From contig NW_019091418.1 of NCBI RefSeq assembly GCF_001949145.1, positions 2,557,061-2,621,060 on the forward strand: DNA of 64,000 nt. Direction: 5' to 3'. The translations under genes were made by a program, and so were the position numbers. Below, piece after piece: positions 38,782 through 50,354 of this stretch. Numbering within the stretch: position 1 is the first letter of the stretch; every line of letters begins with the position of its first letter. Origin of the DNA: Acanthaster planci. Its lineage: Eukaryota; Echinodermata; Asteroidea; Valvatida; Acanthasteridae. The notes beneath the pieces were generated by a model, which saw only the letters and a list, made by a program, of their open reading frames with translations, made no database searches and was not told where the DNA came from.

Positions 38782-38997
38782 ATGAAATCGGCGGCAAAAG
38801 CGCAGCGCGCGGTGAGCCTCGTGTTTGCAATGCCGCCGACCGCGGTTGCTCCCTCGATGAAGCTGAGCACCATCGATACAGGACTCTCCGAGTTTCCTTC
38901 TTTGAAGAGAAAAGCTGAGGAAGCAGTAAAGGAAATTGAAAAAGATACCCAATCGTTGAAGAGAGACGAGGGAAATTGGTATTACATGCCTGAATAA
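38782..38997 (+). CDS. Unrecognised small coding-like ORF, 71 residues
   Basis: An ATG with A at -3 opens 71 codons ending TAA TAG. The composition changes from A+T-rich flanks to a G+C-richer, CpG-containing stretch with CDS-like codon choice (many GAG, AAG, CTG, GCG). The first third is basic and Ala-rich (MKSAAKAQRAV). The second half is charged and predicted helical (PSLKRKAEEAVKEIEKD), then ends NWYYMPE. I do not recognise the family. A good acceptor (a T-rich tract then TTCAAG, ending at 38759) lies just upstream and the frame is open back to it. So it could be a single-exon gene, a terminal exon, or a retrocopy fragment; no poly(A) tail is visible. Confidence 0.4.
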   Translation: MKSAAKAQRAVSLVFAMPPTAVAPSMKLSTIDTGLSEFPSLKRKAEEAVKEIEKDTQSLKRDEGNWYYMPE

Positions 38998-41900
38998 TAG
39001 CCACCTGTGTACATAGGGCACTCAGTGCAAATGTGATTACCTGTGGGCACGAAGCCAGCAAGAGTTTCTCGAATTTTTTTGTCAAAATATAAGGTCATAA
39101 TAATTTGAATCGGTCGAATTCGTTATCTGCGGGGTACTCTAACCACTTGAGTAGATACGCATCGTTTGGCCCCCTCAATTCAAATTGAACAATTTTATTT
39201 GAACTGTTTGTCCCAACGTCATTGTTCAGTATGCGGATAAAACCGTCTGACCCGATGGAATTTTGGTAAAAGATTTTTAGAGAGAAAAAGTATACTTTTT
39301 AAACTGTCATACCATTTTCAGCTCCGTGAATGTTTGCAATTACAGCGGGTGATCGCTCTGGGTATGCTCTAACTTGAGCCGTTATACACCATTCCCTACA
39401 GCGGCATAAAATGACAACTGGGCATGAAGTTTAATCACTAAAATCGACACGCCTGTCGGGTAGGCAAAAACAAACTCGAAAGTGTTCGTCTGATCGGGCA
39501 TGGAATTCGCAGCAACGTAACCCGGCAGTGCTGCAAGTAAACATCGTCAGTGACAAGACCTGACGATTGAGATTGCAACGAAACACGAAACGTTCTAAGC
39601 CAGTGTATTGACATGTGTTAGCTGAAGGGAAACAGACAAAATGGTTGTCACCATGGAAACGTAAACATGTACAAATCACAAAGACAAGGAACTGGTATGA
39701 AACATTGGACGGATGAAATGCTTTTAATTATGCAGATGACTTATACGTCACAATTAAAAGCATAACGGAATATAACTTTCATATCTCAGCAATGTGGGGA
39801 AAAACTAACGCAAAATCACCGCAGGTGCATTTGAGTACCCTCCGCGTACACCCACACGGTATACTGAAATCTAAAGTTACATAGTAAGCCTAGATAACAG
39901 GGTCGGTCACTGGTCGGCCATATTGAAATTGAAAGCGAGGCTAACTGGTTTTTTTTTCAACTGAGAGTATAAATTAAAGCAATTATATTAACTTCATGAC
40001 AAATTAGTGATTGTCTACTCTGATGAATAATTACAAATCTGTGATTAAACAGCTCAATTTTTCACAATTAATATTGAAAGGGAGAAGTGAAGCGCACCCC
40101 AAACATAAAGTAGTGTGATTCCATCCTAATCATGAGTGAATTTATTACACAGATTTTTTACATCAGATTGAAAATAGCTTCCACGTGAATGAGGTCTAGA
40201 CTGTAAAATGGAATTTGGGGCTTAAATAGAAACAAAAAAATCTGAACATTGAGTAACAATGTCGGCCAAAAATGTCTGCCTCGTTATAAGAAGATGCCTA
40301 CTCCAAGTCCAAATTGATTCACTTATATACCAGTATAGTACAAGTTCACTAGATGTGGACTGATACTGTTATTAAACGTTCTCGTGTTACAATTGGACTG
40401 TGCCAGAACAAACCCTGTGTCAAATATACACAAAATAATAAGAATCCAGGACTGTTTGCAAACTAAATTAATGGACAAATTGGACATCCAGAGACATACG
40501 AAATCTTCGGCCCATAAGTTAGAAAGTTAGTCATTTTAATCACTTTCCAGTATTTGTGATGTGGAGAAAAATCAGTGAGAATATGTTCACGATATGTGAC
40601 CACACACTGGGATAGGTTCATCTGACCTTTGTCGTTTAAAAACGGTAATTTGTTTTTACAAATTTCCATGATTGGAATCAAGCCAGTTGGTGTTCTTCAG
40701 GCCTCATCAGGGAGACTAGTTTTTTTGTGTCATTGTGCATTTATCGGCCGTTATCACCCAACTAAATTGATTTATAACTTGATATATTATTCAAATCCAT
40801 CGACAGCCTGACAGTAATTCAGGCCCACCATGAAGTCCGCGTGGATTGGTCTACACGCTGAGTGTCATCTGCATTCCAGCACTCTCGACTAAATGAAATC
40901 ATATCCGAACGCTGCAGGCGCACCCAAGTGGCTGTATCAAATGTCGGATACTTCTATCACTCGACACACCGAGATACATGTACAACATCTCCATTGCCAA
41001 GGGCGCCAGTGAGCGATACAAAACAATTCTAGTTTTTACGGTTTGTCCTCAGTTTGGTTTCATTTGACTTCGGGTGAAAAATGTACGCAAATCTACTACA
41101 GAACGAGCATGTGTAGCTGATCATTAAATGCATCGAATCACACAGAAAAGAATAAACACGACCCATCAAACGAGCCAAAGTCCACCGATAGTCTGAGTCA
41201 GTGAGCATTTTGTTGGGCGGTATAGATTCATCAATACACGTATATGTACGTGTAACATCTCATTCACATCAGAGACTTTTCTAGCGACCTTATCTTGTAT
41301 CGTAAGATGGCGCCGGTAGGTCATCACCTAAGTATGATCATAAAAACTGTTCTGCTGTCATTTAAAGATGCAAATGTATCAGGAATAGTCATCATACGTG
41401 GCGGGTGGTATTGGCGACTTTGGCGTTTTATTTGCCGGTTGAACCTCATCTCTGGCGCTCCTGGTTGGAACACTGGTCCAACTTATGATTTGGGATGGCA
41501 CATCAATCCCTCGGGTGGGGTCCATTCATGTCCACAAGTCCACGCCCCTCTGAAGGGAATGTTCAGAGTGTGTAGCTAAATCACACTGAGAATGGTAAAG
41601 TGATTTGAACGCCATAGCAGCGTCAGATACCTTAGCTCTACCCAAAAAAGGGCCTTTAAAAATTTATTGTTCAGATGGTGTGGCCGTTTTGAATTTTATC
41701 AATTATACACGGTATAAACGAGGCTCCCAAACCCATTTTCTACATCAAAGCAACACCACGACGCAAAATATCGCGTCCAGGCAGACAGCATATACCAACT
41801 ATATTTACTCATACCTGTTTGTGTCGTTTGGAAACACTCATTCTTACCAAATGGGTGAGGTTGAACACCTTCATCACAGTCACCATGACAACGGTGCCAA

Positions 41901-42248
41901 ATCATTTCCGACGTAGACAGTTCGAATCACCGTGTGTCGAGAACAGCGGCGACATAATGAAACAAGCCGACACATAGATTGCTTAATAAAGAAAATCGTC
42001 ATTCCATTTTCACAGGATCAGACGATTTTCTATGTTGTGTAAAGGTGTATAGCACGGTCCATAGAGCCTGGTGTACATGTACTTCATAGGTATCACTTGC
42101 ACACTAAATACCATGATCATTTAAATGTTAAGTTTGATTCGCAGAATGTTAAATACAAGCACCTAAAATCAGCAAAACAACGCTCTGTCTGTTAAGAAAC
42201 AACGCAGAAATACAACATAGCAAAACATAAATTAGCTATTTCAATGTT
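38998..42248. other. Gene-poor stretch, no gene recognised
   Basis: A+T-rich sequence with scattered CpG. Open frames of up to about 100 codons (for example 41605-41916, plus) have no recognisable domain. TACATGTA appears only at about 40975 and 42072. Nothing else stands out beyond the inverted repeat at 39718-39763. Confidence 0.5.
39718..39763. repeat. 12-bp perfect inverted repeat, 22-nt loop
   Basis: ATGCTTTTAATT (39718-39729) is followed after 22 bases by its exact reverse complement AATTAAAAGCAT (39752-39763). It is A+T-rich. It could be the remains of a small foldback element or chance. Confidence 0.6.
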
Positions 42249-42313
42249 AATAATAATTCATTCATTTATAAAGCGCAAATTTCATATAGATATGTTCAAA
42301 TGCGCTGTACAAT
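42249..42313 (-). repeat. SINE 3' tail remnant
   Basis: Read on the minus strand, the sequence runs CAGCGCATTTGAACATATCT, then TTTGCGCTTTATAAATGAAT, and ends in ATTATTATTA. The GCGCTTTATAAATG plus (ATT)n ending resembles the 3' end of tRNA-derived SINEs and the ends seen at 49.74 and 50.31 kb in this window. The head is not preserved. Confidence 0.5.
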
Positions 42314-43509
42314 GAAGACATTAAGCGTTTTGAAGTTGATATATCCAAACATAAATGTAATCAACAGGGGAAAATGAAGTGGTAAGTTTTGGAATCAATT
42401 GAAATTGGTTCTTTATATTTTCACTTACCGTTCTAGAAACCGACACAAGTAGGTAGTCACCAGCCAGAAAAAGGTCCAAACTCTCTGCAGAGATCTCTGC
42501 AGAGAATAAGTACCCCAGTGGTTATCTTCGATGTCCAGCTTGCCCGGTGCTTACTGGCCTACATTACACGGTTAGTCCCCGCTCCCGTGCCTGAAAACCG
42601 CCTGGATTATTTTCCTTCATCAAGATGCTAGTCGTCACTGTATGCAGACCGGAACAACATGGAAACAAAAGAGACACCCGGTGTAACTCCAAGATTAATG
42701 CCAGAAAGAGTTCAACCACGTGACAGGGATGGTGAGAGATTATGTTTCTTAGGGCGGACTCCCGACGGCTGCAAAGGGTCGCCACACCATGTCGTGAGGT
42801 TGAATCAATAAGTGCATACCATTAGGGACCACCAGGTGAAAAATAACGGCTGTAGTCATGAACATCGCGCAGTGCAAGTTTTGCACATTACGCAAATCCT
42901 GTGTTATTATCCGAGTTAAAGTGAAAGAGCAAACGGATTAGAGTGTATTGTCGGTACCAAATAAAATGCTTCTCTGTGTTCTTTGGTATAGACTTTGCCC
43001 AAGCAACAAGTTGTGGAGCATTACATTTTAGTTCCGCCATGTGGTAACCCTCCTGGTTCATGACCCAGTGACACGACTTATGACATGCCGAAGCAGAGCA
43101 ACTACTCGGACCGTCATCCTTTTGTAATGGCTAAATGGCAGAGTTGTGGTGGGTCTTCGTATGACATTTGATGTAATGTTGCGCATTTTTAAACCAACCA
43201 ACAGACAGGGACAGATTTGGGCTTCAAAACCGCAGACGATTTAAAGTTTTCTTCTTCTTATCCCTTTAAATCCTTGAGCATCAATGACAATTAAACCACT
43301 CTTGTGACGTCACTCTATTCATTGGCATTGAATTATTACAACGTCAAGCACAATGAGAAACGCTTTGAACAGTTAAGGACATTGTTTTAGACCAACGGGT
43401 TGTTGTTCTCTCTGAAGTTTTTGACTAGCCGTGCTAATATTTTCTGCTTCATTTTCAGTGGCGATTACAGATTTTCATTTCAAGTGAAACCCTGCTTTCT
43501 TTTCTTTTT
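42314..43509. other. No gene recognised
   Basis: About 1.2 kb without a convincing open frame or repeat, apart from the palindrome at 42482-42505. A CpG-containing part at 42530-42790 carries no splice signals that I can use. Confidence 0.5.
42482..42505. repeat. 24-bp perfect palindrome
   Basis: The sequence around GCAGAGATCTCTGC is a perfect palindrome of 24 bp with no spacer, built from two copies of CTCTGCAGAG overlapping an AGATCT centre. It lies 60 bp downstream of nothing recognisable. A dimeric binding site or a repeat junction are both possible. Confidence 0.8.
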
Positions 43510-44095
43510 TTATGCACCCCCGACAAAGTCGAAGGGGCATACTGTTCCCCCTTCTCCGTCCATGGGTGTACGAGTGTGCATTTGTGTCTGGAATATTCTT
43601 GTCAGTGCGATAACTTCAGAAATACTTAATACGTCAAATTATTTTGGTTCGTGGATTACTCTTGGTGATCCAATGAAGCCTATGGAATTTGAGTCTGAAA
43701 AAAAGGTCAACGTTACAATGCATAGAACAACAGAAACCTTGTCAACGTGATAACTTCAGAATTTCTTTGCGTATATAAACTTCAAATGAGCTTCATGGAT
43801 TGCTATTGCTGATCCTGAGAAGCCTAAGTTGCATTTGGGATTCAAAGGTCAAGGTCACAAAAGCTAAAACAATAGAAATCTTGTCAGCGCGATAACTTGG
43901 GAAGTATTTAGCAAAGGAATTTCAAATTTGGCTTGTGCATTCTTTGGGTAAGCCCACAAACCTATGTCTGAAAGGTCAAAGTAAAGGTCACAGTGGCTAT
44001 AACTGATTTTGTGTATGTGTACGTACGTGTGTGTGTTCAAAAAATTACAAAAGTGGGAGTAGGCATGGGCTTGGCGGGGCAACATTCTTGTATTT
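43510..44095 (+). repeat. Dispersed repeat with three ~141-bp internal units
   Basis: Three diverged units begin at 43601, 43741 and 43883 with GTCAGTGCGATAACTT, GTCAACGTGATAACTT and GTCAGCGCGATAACTT. The spacings are 140 and 142 bp. Each unit later has a motif like GAAGCCTA or AAACCTATG and a run of AAGGTCAA. The block is preceded by CCCCCGACAAAGTCGAAGGGG (43518 on), a near-palindrome, and closes with GGCGGGGCAACATTCTTGTA. I recall similar CCCCGAC...GTCGGGG-bounded repeats from other marine invertebrate genomes. No transposase is encoded. The open frame at 43400-43750 is only partly inside it and shows no domain. Confidence 0.6.
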
Positions 44096-47000
44096 TTAAA
44101 ATGTCTTGTTCTTTTTACACAGCCTCATTTCATTTTTATTTCATCATTATCGTCATTGTCAATTGTAACGTATCAGTTTTATCAAATTATGTCTTTCTAT
44201 TTTTCCTTTTAAATTAGGCTTCTAATTAACTTTCAAATTAATCTCAGTTTTTTCAAATCCTCGTTCGTAAAGAAAACATTTTCAACAAAATAACGATAAC
44301 AATTCATGTATTACTGAACAGATTGTGTATAGAACCTTACCTACTGATATTCTAAATGCACATATTTTCCAAGCGAAATAATTTCTTACAGTGACTGAGG
44401 GGTTTCGATATGTCAGCATGTAATTCCAAGGTTGTGAACGTGGTCTCCATTTGAGACGGTGAACTGTGGTTCCTAAAATTAGCCGCTGATCAAGCTTGCT
44501 TCCTTGGCGTAAAAAGCCCCAAACTCCTTACAATCATATCAGTAGCATTTCGATAACTTGACTCTCTAGCATATTTCCACGGCTTGAACTTCTACATATG
44601 TATTTGGAACTGAGAGGTAATGAAGACAGTGCGTGTGCCCCCCGATCCACTGATGGTGCCGACTGCATGTCTCCTACACATTTGATGCAAACTATGGGAC
44701 AGAGAGACATCTGGGGTATAGGCTGGAGTGTGTATAGGATTGGACTTGTGGGGAGGGGTACCCCCGTCCCATTTCGTGCCTGGTAAACTCCGTGTAACCA
44801 CGGATTCTACCTCCGTGGTGTAACTTCATAATGCAAGCACAGTATACATGTAGTACTGTGCATCGTGGTTAATGAGAAACAAATACATTATGGAGGAATA
44901 ACCACATTCCTCCATGAATACATTTAGTTGTGTATCCAGCCGACGCAAGAGTGCCACAAGTAATGGCTTTGGCAAGGAGTAAGCTTTTTACACAAATGCA
45001 GATGTACATAGCTAACTAACTCTGGTTAATGGATCGAATTCATCTCATGTCTCAAAGGATTAGCAAAAAGATTTTTGTTCTCTTGTACAGTGGACAAAAG
45101 TGGAAGGGGAATGTGGTTCAAGTCGGAGAAACTACTCAAAGACAATGGAGATTCTTTGATTCAAATGGGGGAAGACGCGAACACACCATGCAGTCGAAAA
45201 ATGGGGGTTATTCCGCATGAGAAGCGTACACACAAAAGTGAATATAATATAGAGAAATCTTCCCTTCCTTTTCGATGCTTGTTTTTAACCCTCTGGTGAA
45301 ATACATGTATTCCACTTATAAAGCTACCCTGAAATTAAATACAAAGTGGAAAACAGTGATTTTTACAAACTTATTTCCACACGCAACATTTAAATGGGGC
45401 GATAAGTTACGTCTTGTTCATCCTGTCAGAATCTTTTGATGACACTTGAGTTCTCAAGTGGATTTGAGGGCAAGCAAATGTCAGGTTAATGAACTATAAA
45501 TTCTTATCCATGTTCCCAATTATCCATATTAAAGGCAAATGAAACGCCCTGCCGATAAAGCCTGCGAACTAATGCAATCAGTCATTTGCTGTAAATTTAT
45601 AATTCCTGTCAGATTGATTTGCCGCATTCTGAGTAACACTGGGCTACGAGATATCCGTCCCAAAATGGTCCTCCAAATTGGAGATATTTTATAAAGATGG
45701 ATGAACAGGGCGAAACGTCTACGAAATGACATGTATGTTGACAGATTTTATTAGAGATGCCCATCTGTAAGTTATCAATTCTTCGTTGCTATGAGTGTCA
45801 TATCACCGCTACACCTACGAGTGGTAATACGTATAGCATTGTATGAGAACGTCCATCGACAACGACGTACATGCACTTATCTCATGGTGTTTCAACATGT
45901 TGAATTATTCCGCCTTCATTTTATGTGAAAATTCTTTAACTAAAATGTGGCGAGATGTGAAACCAGAAACAGTTAAGAAAGGAATTTACTGGTGAATACA
46001 TGCACTTGTATTCCAGACGTCATTAATTTGTATGTGCAAAGGTGCAACGTAATCCCTTAGCATTGTTGGATCATCAAAATGACGCTTGATCCTGCTTTTA
46101 TCGTTATTTCATGGCAAGTTACTTGACTGATTGACGTCTAATGATTTTCTGAATCCACCCAAAAGAGAATGATGCCCAAGAGAGATGCCCAAGACGGCGC
46201 AACTGGACACTAATAGGCCATGGGAACTAGGTCATGACACACATCACTCCCGCACACAAGTCTGCGAGGTGCCACAGCGGTGGCATCAAAGGACATCAGA
46301 CTCTGATTGGTTCCTTTTAAACCCCTTTCGCTGAGTCTTCCGCCCCGCCCCCAGATGGGCCCAGATTGACAGGAAAGAGATACGAGGAAATAGATCGTGT
46401 CCCTGGGAGTTTTTGATGATTATATTATGGGTCATCTGTGCTGCGGCGCCCTGTTGATGAGGTTGTGTCAGCGGCAATTTATCAACCTAGAACCCGGCGT
46501 CTGCCCAGTGTAACTGATAATTGGAAACGAGGCCGTGACGTCACTTTACCGAGGCTATGTCTTCCATGCAACTGGAGATTGATTTTTTTCTTTTACCTGC
46601 GCCTTGTGTGTGCCGCGCGAGGGGTATTTCTGTCGAGGTAGGCGCGAGATTATCACGTGTGGGTTTCGTGTCCATTTAGAAAACTTGGTCAATTCATGCC
46701 AATTGCTAGTCGAGACCTACAAATTATGGAGGCCATATACATTTGAGCAACTCATCTGTATGCGTGGTCGTGGCAAGACTTAGGTATCATGGTAGGTGCG
46801 TGATTAATTATAAAAGCCGGGTCGATGTAAAAAAAAAAGAAGAAAAAAAGAAACATCTGTATTCTCTAAAATAACTTAGGTTACGACTGCAGAAATCTGT
46901 CTACAATTTTAAATATATTTCATCGTGCTTTGTTTGAATAAACTAGCCTAACTCCAAAGGGCTTGTGAAAATCATACATGTATTGACATTGAAGGCTTCA

Positions 47001-49457
47001 GGACAAAGATAAATAATGTTATGTCGAACTTTGTTAGGCATACAACCAAATCTACGTGCAATAGCTCTTCTGGTTTGTTGAAGCAGAGTACGGTGGGCTC
47101 CGTATTTTTCTGCGTGCTGGCGTTGAAGATCAGATACGATACAGTTTTGACATCAAAAAACGTCATTAAAATAGAGTGCTTATAGAAAATTAATGTATTT
47201 TGAAGTAACCAAAAATGGACTTAATTAGGTGTACCGCAAAAAGGCCACAAAAATAATGAGTGTGAACGTGTGAGACTGCCTTACGGGTGTTCTGGTTTGT
47301 TTGGACCTGTTGGGTTTGTAGGTTTCAATCAATGTTTCAATCATGTATACTTCAAGCTGGGAGGAATGTGCAACCAGGCCAAATTACAGTAATTCAACGA
47401 CCTCCCCTTTATGACTGCCAAACATTAGTACTTCTGTTAGCGAAAACTTAGCATTTTGTAAATTGAAAAATAAAACCAGGCTAAGCCAGCACGAAATGAA
47501 TTCCTAAACATGGAAAAATCGTGTAGAGCAATGCTGAAGCCGATTGACCGGTGTCAGAATGCCTCTTGCTACCGAAGATGGGAATCGATCCCTCCCGTGT
47601 GGTTACAGCCGCCCCACCTTGCCAGCTCCGCTCAGCTCATCCTGAACCGATCGTGCACCGCCCCCGGGGAGAAAAACCAAATCAGAAACCGACAACCCCC
47701 CCCAACCAAAACACTGTCTCAGGTGTATGATTCACCTTGGGTGTAGGAAATCTTCCCCCGGGCGACGGTTGCGAGCTGAAGAGCCACCCTAGGCGGACCC
47801 TCCATGACAAATCGATGAGTGGTGGGAGGGTCTTTTGGTCGTGGTTGCCGTGTGCCGCTCCAGGGCTCGAGGTTCGAGGTGGAGAATGGCTGTTGTGGCA
47901 CGTGGCAATATGGCGGTGCACACGCATGGCGCATTGTTGGAGCGGCTTTGGGCGCTGTTTGAACCATGCAAGAACATGGTGATAGGCGGGATGAGAAGTG
48001 AGCTTACATGAGGAATGCGTAAGAATTTTCACCTGCATTTTCATCGGTGAGTTACAGAGTACTGAAAAGACTAGCCACAAACGCATTCACGGTATTCTTC
48101 ATTCACTGGTATTAACTTTTGAGATTACGTTCATTATCATATCAAAGCAGTAAAGAGATTTTAGAATAACAAACCTTAATGCCTGCAAACGTGGGCCTGA
48201 CCGTCTCATAAACAAGTTGCTAATCTCCTCATCAAAGATGCAAAGTTTTAAGATTAGAAAAAATTGTATAATACGCCCTTACCTCGAGAAAAACAATTTA
48301 GCGATGCAAAATCTTAAATCTGCTCTGTATTACTATTAAACAGTCACTCAAATCATGGAGGAAAACAATACATTCTCACGTAGGAGTACATGCTCAAATA
48401 GGAGTTACGACCATGACTCGTGACGAGTAAATGTTAAGTGTGTAGACTTGTACCTTGACGGAGTGGGGTTTGTGGCCCGCTTACTCTGAAAACTTGGGGC
48501 TTCAAAGGAACATCTACAAAGTAAACTGCCTTGCAAAACTTTGGATGTCCCTATCTTTATCCCAACTTGAGGGCAGTACTTCCTGTGGGTCTGGCTCGCG
48601 TTTAGTTCGTTTACAGGAACCCCCATCCGAGTCCCAACTTAAGTGACAACCCAACGGATCGAATAAGCTCACTAGCCCACGACTTACAATGAGGAGATTA
48701 TTCGGATTTAGGGGCACAGCCAGGCGAAAACCGACATTTGTAATATATCATAGTATTTCTGAACAATGCTAGTTATTGTTCATGCTGTATACCCCTGTCA
48801 TCAAGTAATCCATGAGGTTTCTCCAGAAAACCACAGTAATCCTACCACTGATACCGTCAGCTGACTTGCACAATCTGGAATTCATTTGTGTAGCGGCGCT
48901 TTCAAGACGCAGAGTAAATGTCTTTGACAGCCGCTGACCGCAATTAGATTGCAGCCAGCGTGGTAGCCCGCAAGCAACAAGTGTTCCGGTATGACATTGA
49001 TGCAATCATTACCGAGGTGAAGGTGACAGAAACACGTCAATAGGTGGGGAACTCGGCTCCACACAGGCAAATCGTTGTAGTGCTGGACAACTCAATGCAA
49101 CATGTGACTGAAATTGTCTGCAGAAGCCCAATCGTTGCACAATAGAGGCTTGAAACATTTGAAAGCTCAAGACTGGACGAAAATAGTTCAATAAACGGTA
49201 CACGTTCTGTTAGCCTGTGTAGCTAGATAAATTTTAGGGGCATTTGTAGTTTCTCAAAAAAAATTTCAAATTTCGAAATTTGAGCGATGGAGAGGGGGCA
49301 GGTCCCTGGCCTCATGGGGGTGCAGTGCACGCGCCCTTTTGAGGCTTTAGTTTCTGAATTAAGGAATTGAGAGCCTTTGGGTTCGAAGCTCATCCCAGAG
49401 CTCCCCTTTAAGTTTAACATACATACATGCATGTATGGAGGCCGAGGATGCCGAGGA
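44096..49457. other. Gene-poor stretch, no gene recognised
   Basis: About 5.4 kb. It holds a 10-bp perfect hairpin at 44890-44915 (ATGGAGGAAT / ATTCCTCCAT, 6-nt loop) and CpG-dense patches near 46440-46650 and 47560-47900. On the minus strand near 47590-47600 GGATCGATTCC resembles a B box without a matching A box. Open frames of up to 134 codons (47682-48086, minus) lie in the CpG-dense patch without any recognisable motif. Confidence 0.5.
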
Positions 49458-49755
49458 GGTATGTGGCCTAGTGGTTAGGATTTTTAGCTTCTGATCATAG
49501 CGTCAGGGGTTCGAATCCAGCTGGTGGCAACATGTTGTGATCTTGGGCAAGTCACTTTACCCCTGTGTGCCTCTTTCTCCACCCAGGAGCAAATGGCTAC
49601 CTTTGAGGGCAGACACGGTTATGTTTAACCGTTTGCGTTGAATTGGCAGCATCACGCTAGTACACTCCCCAGGGAGCTGCGATGGTTTCAGGAATGCTCA
49701 AATGATGTGAGCCCAATGTGCAGGGATAATGATAATACAGCGCCTCGGAATAGTC
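49458..49755 (+). mobile_element. tRNA-derived SINE, nearly full length
   Basis: The 5' part is tRNA-like. TGGCCTAGTGGTTAGG (49464 on) is a clean polymerase III A box, and GGTTCGAATCC (49508-49518) is a perfect B box. The body follows with CTTGGGCAAGTCACTTTACC and CCTCTTTCTCCACCCAGGAG, a type of conserved SINE core that I know from tRNA-derived SINEs of deuterostomes, including sea urchins. The 3' end is GATAATGATAATACAGCGCC, a short ATA/ATG-rich tail with the GCGCC end. It is the best-preserved retroelement in the window. The reverse transcriptase would come from a partner LINE that is not seen here. Confidence 0.82.
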
Positions 49756-50222
49756 TACTAGATTTAAACTATTTCTGTCACGTCACTACTTTGTTCAAAG
49801 TGTAGATTGTTTTTATGATACTACAGTTTGCTGTAGACGCAAGATGAACAGAATACAGGTATATATCTAGCACTGAGTGTCGACTGCACAAATACTCTCA
49901 TGAAGTTGGTATAGCATTCCTCAATTTCATAGAGTATGGAGAACGAAAAGTGGCCATCCGTTTTTCTGCTATCAGAGTAGTAGAAAAGCAGATTTTATGT
50001 TCTGGTAACATGCAATTTCGACTTTTCTACTTTTCTGCCATTTCAACAAGCAGTACGAACATTGTTTGCTTATGCATTTTTCTATTTTTCTGGAAGAGAA
50101 GCGAGTATGTATCTAGCACTGACGGTGTTGACTGCCCCAACACTGTCGATGTTTGACTTAGCCCAAACCCGTGCATGTTAATGAATGGAGCAGGTGTGCA
50201 CTCAGGAAAATAGTTTAAGTCA

Positions 50223-50307
50223 GAGAATTGACGAGGAACTGTAGATTCGTGCTAAGAATGGGCGAGGCGAATTCTTAGCATGAATCTACAGTTCCTCGTC
50301 CATTCTC
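50223..50307. repeat. Nearly perfect 85-bp foldback (37-bp arms)
   Basis: The 30-bp arms 50230-50259 (GACGAGGAACTGTAG and on) and 50271-50300 differ at one position, which is still a G-U pair in the + strand RNA. After one mismatch the pairing continues 6 bp further out (to 50223 and 50307). The loop is 11 nt (50260-50270, GGGCGAGGCGA). A SINE-like 3' tail follows from 50314. It could be a foldback element, the product of a local inverted duplication, or a precursor of small RNA. The arm is too perfect and the loop too short to call it a typical conserved miRNA. Confidence 0.85.
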
Positions 50308-50313
50308 CTTGAC

Positions 50314-50354
50314 AGATGGCGCTTTACAAATGTTTGTTTTATATCATTATTATA
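50314..50354 (+). repeat. SINE 3' tail remnant next to the foldback
   Basis: GATGGCGCTTTACAAATG followed by a T/A-rich stretch ending ATTATTATAC matches the GCGC-TTTATAAATG-(ATT)n style of tail seen at 42.25 kb on the other strand. No SINE head is seen upstream; the foldback occupies that place. Confidence 0.4.

Noticed and set aside
44890-44915. 10-bp hairpin as a possible terminator or miRNA
   Set aside because: Too short for a miRNA precursor, and bacterial-type terminators do not apply to this genome.
47585-47605. B-box-like GGATCGATTCC on the minus strand
   Set aside because: No A box at a tRNA-like or SINE-like distance and no acceptor stem.
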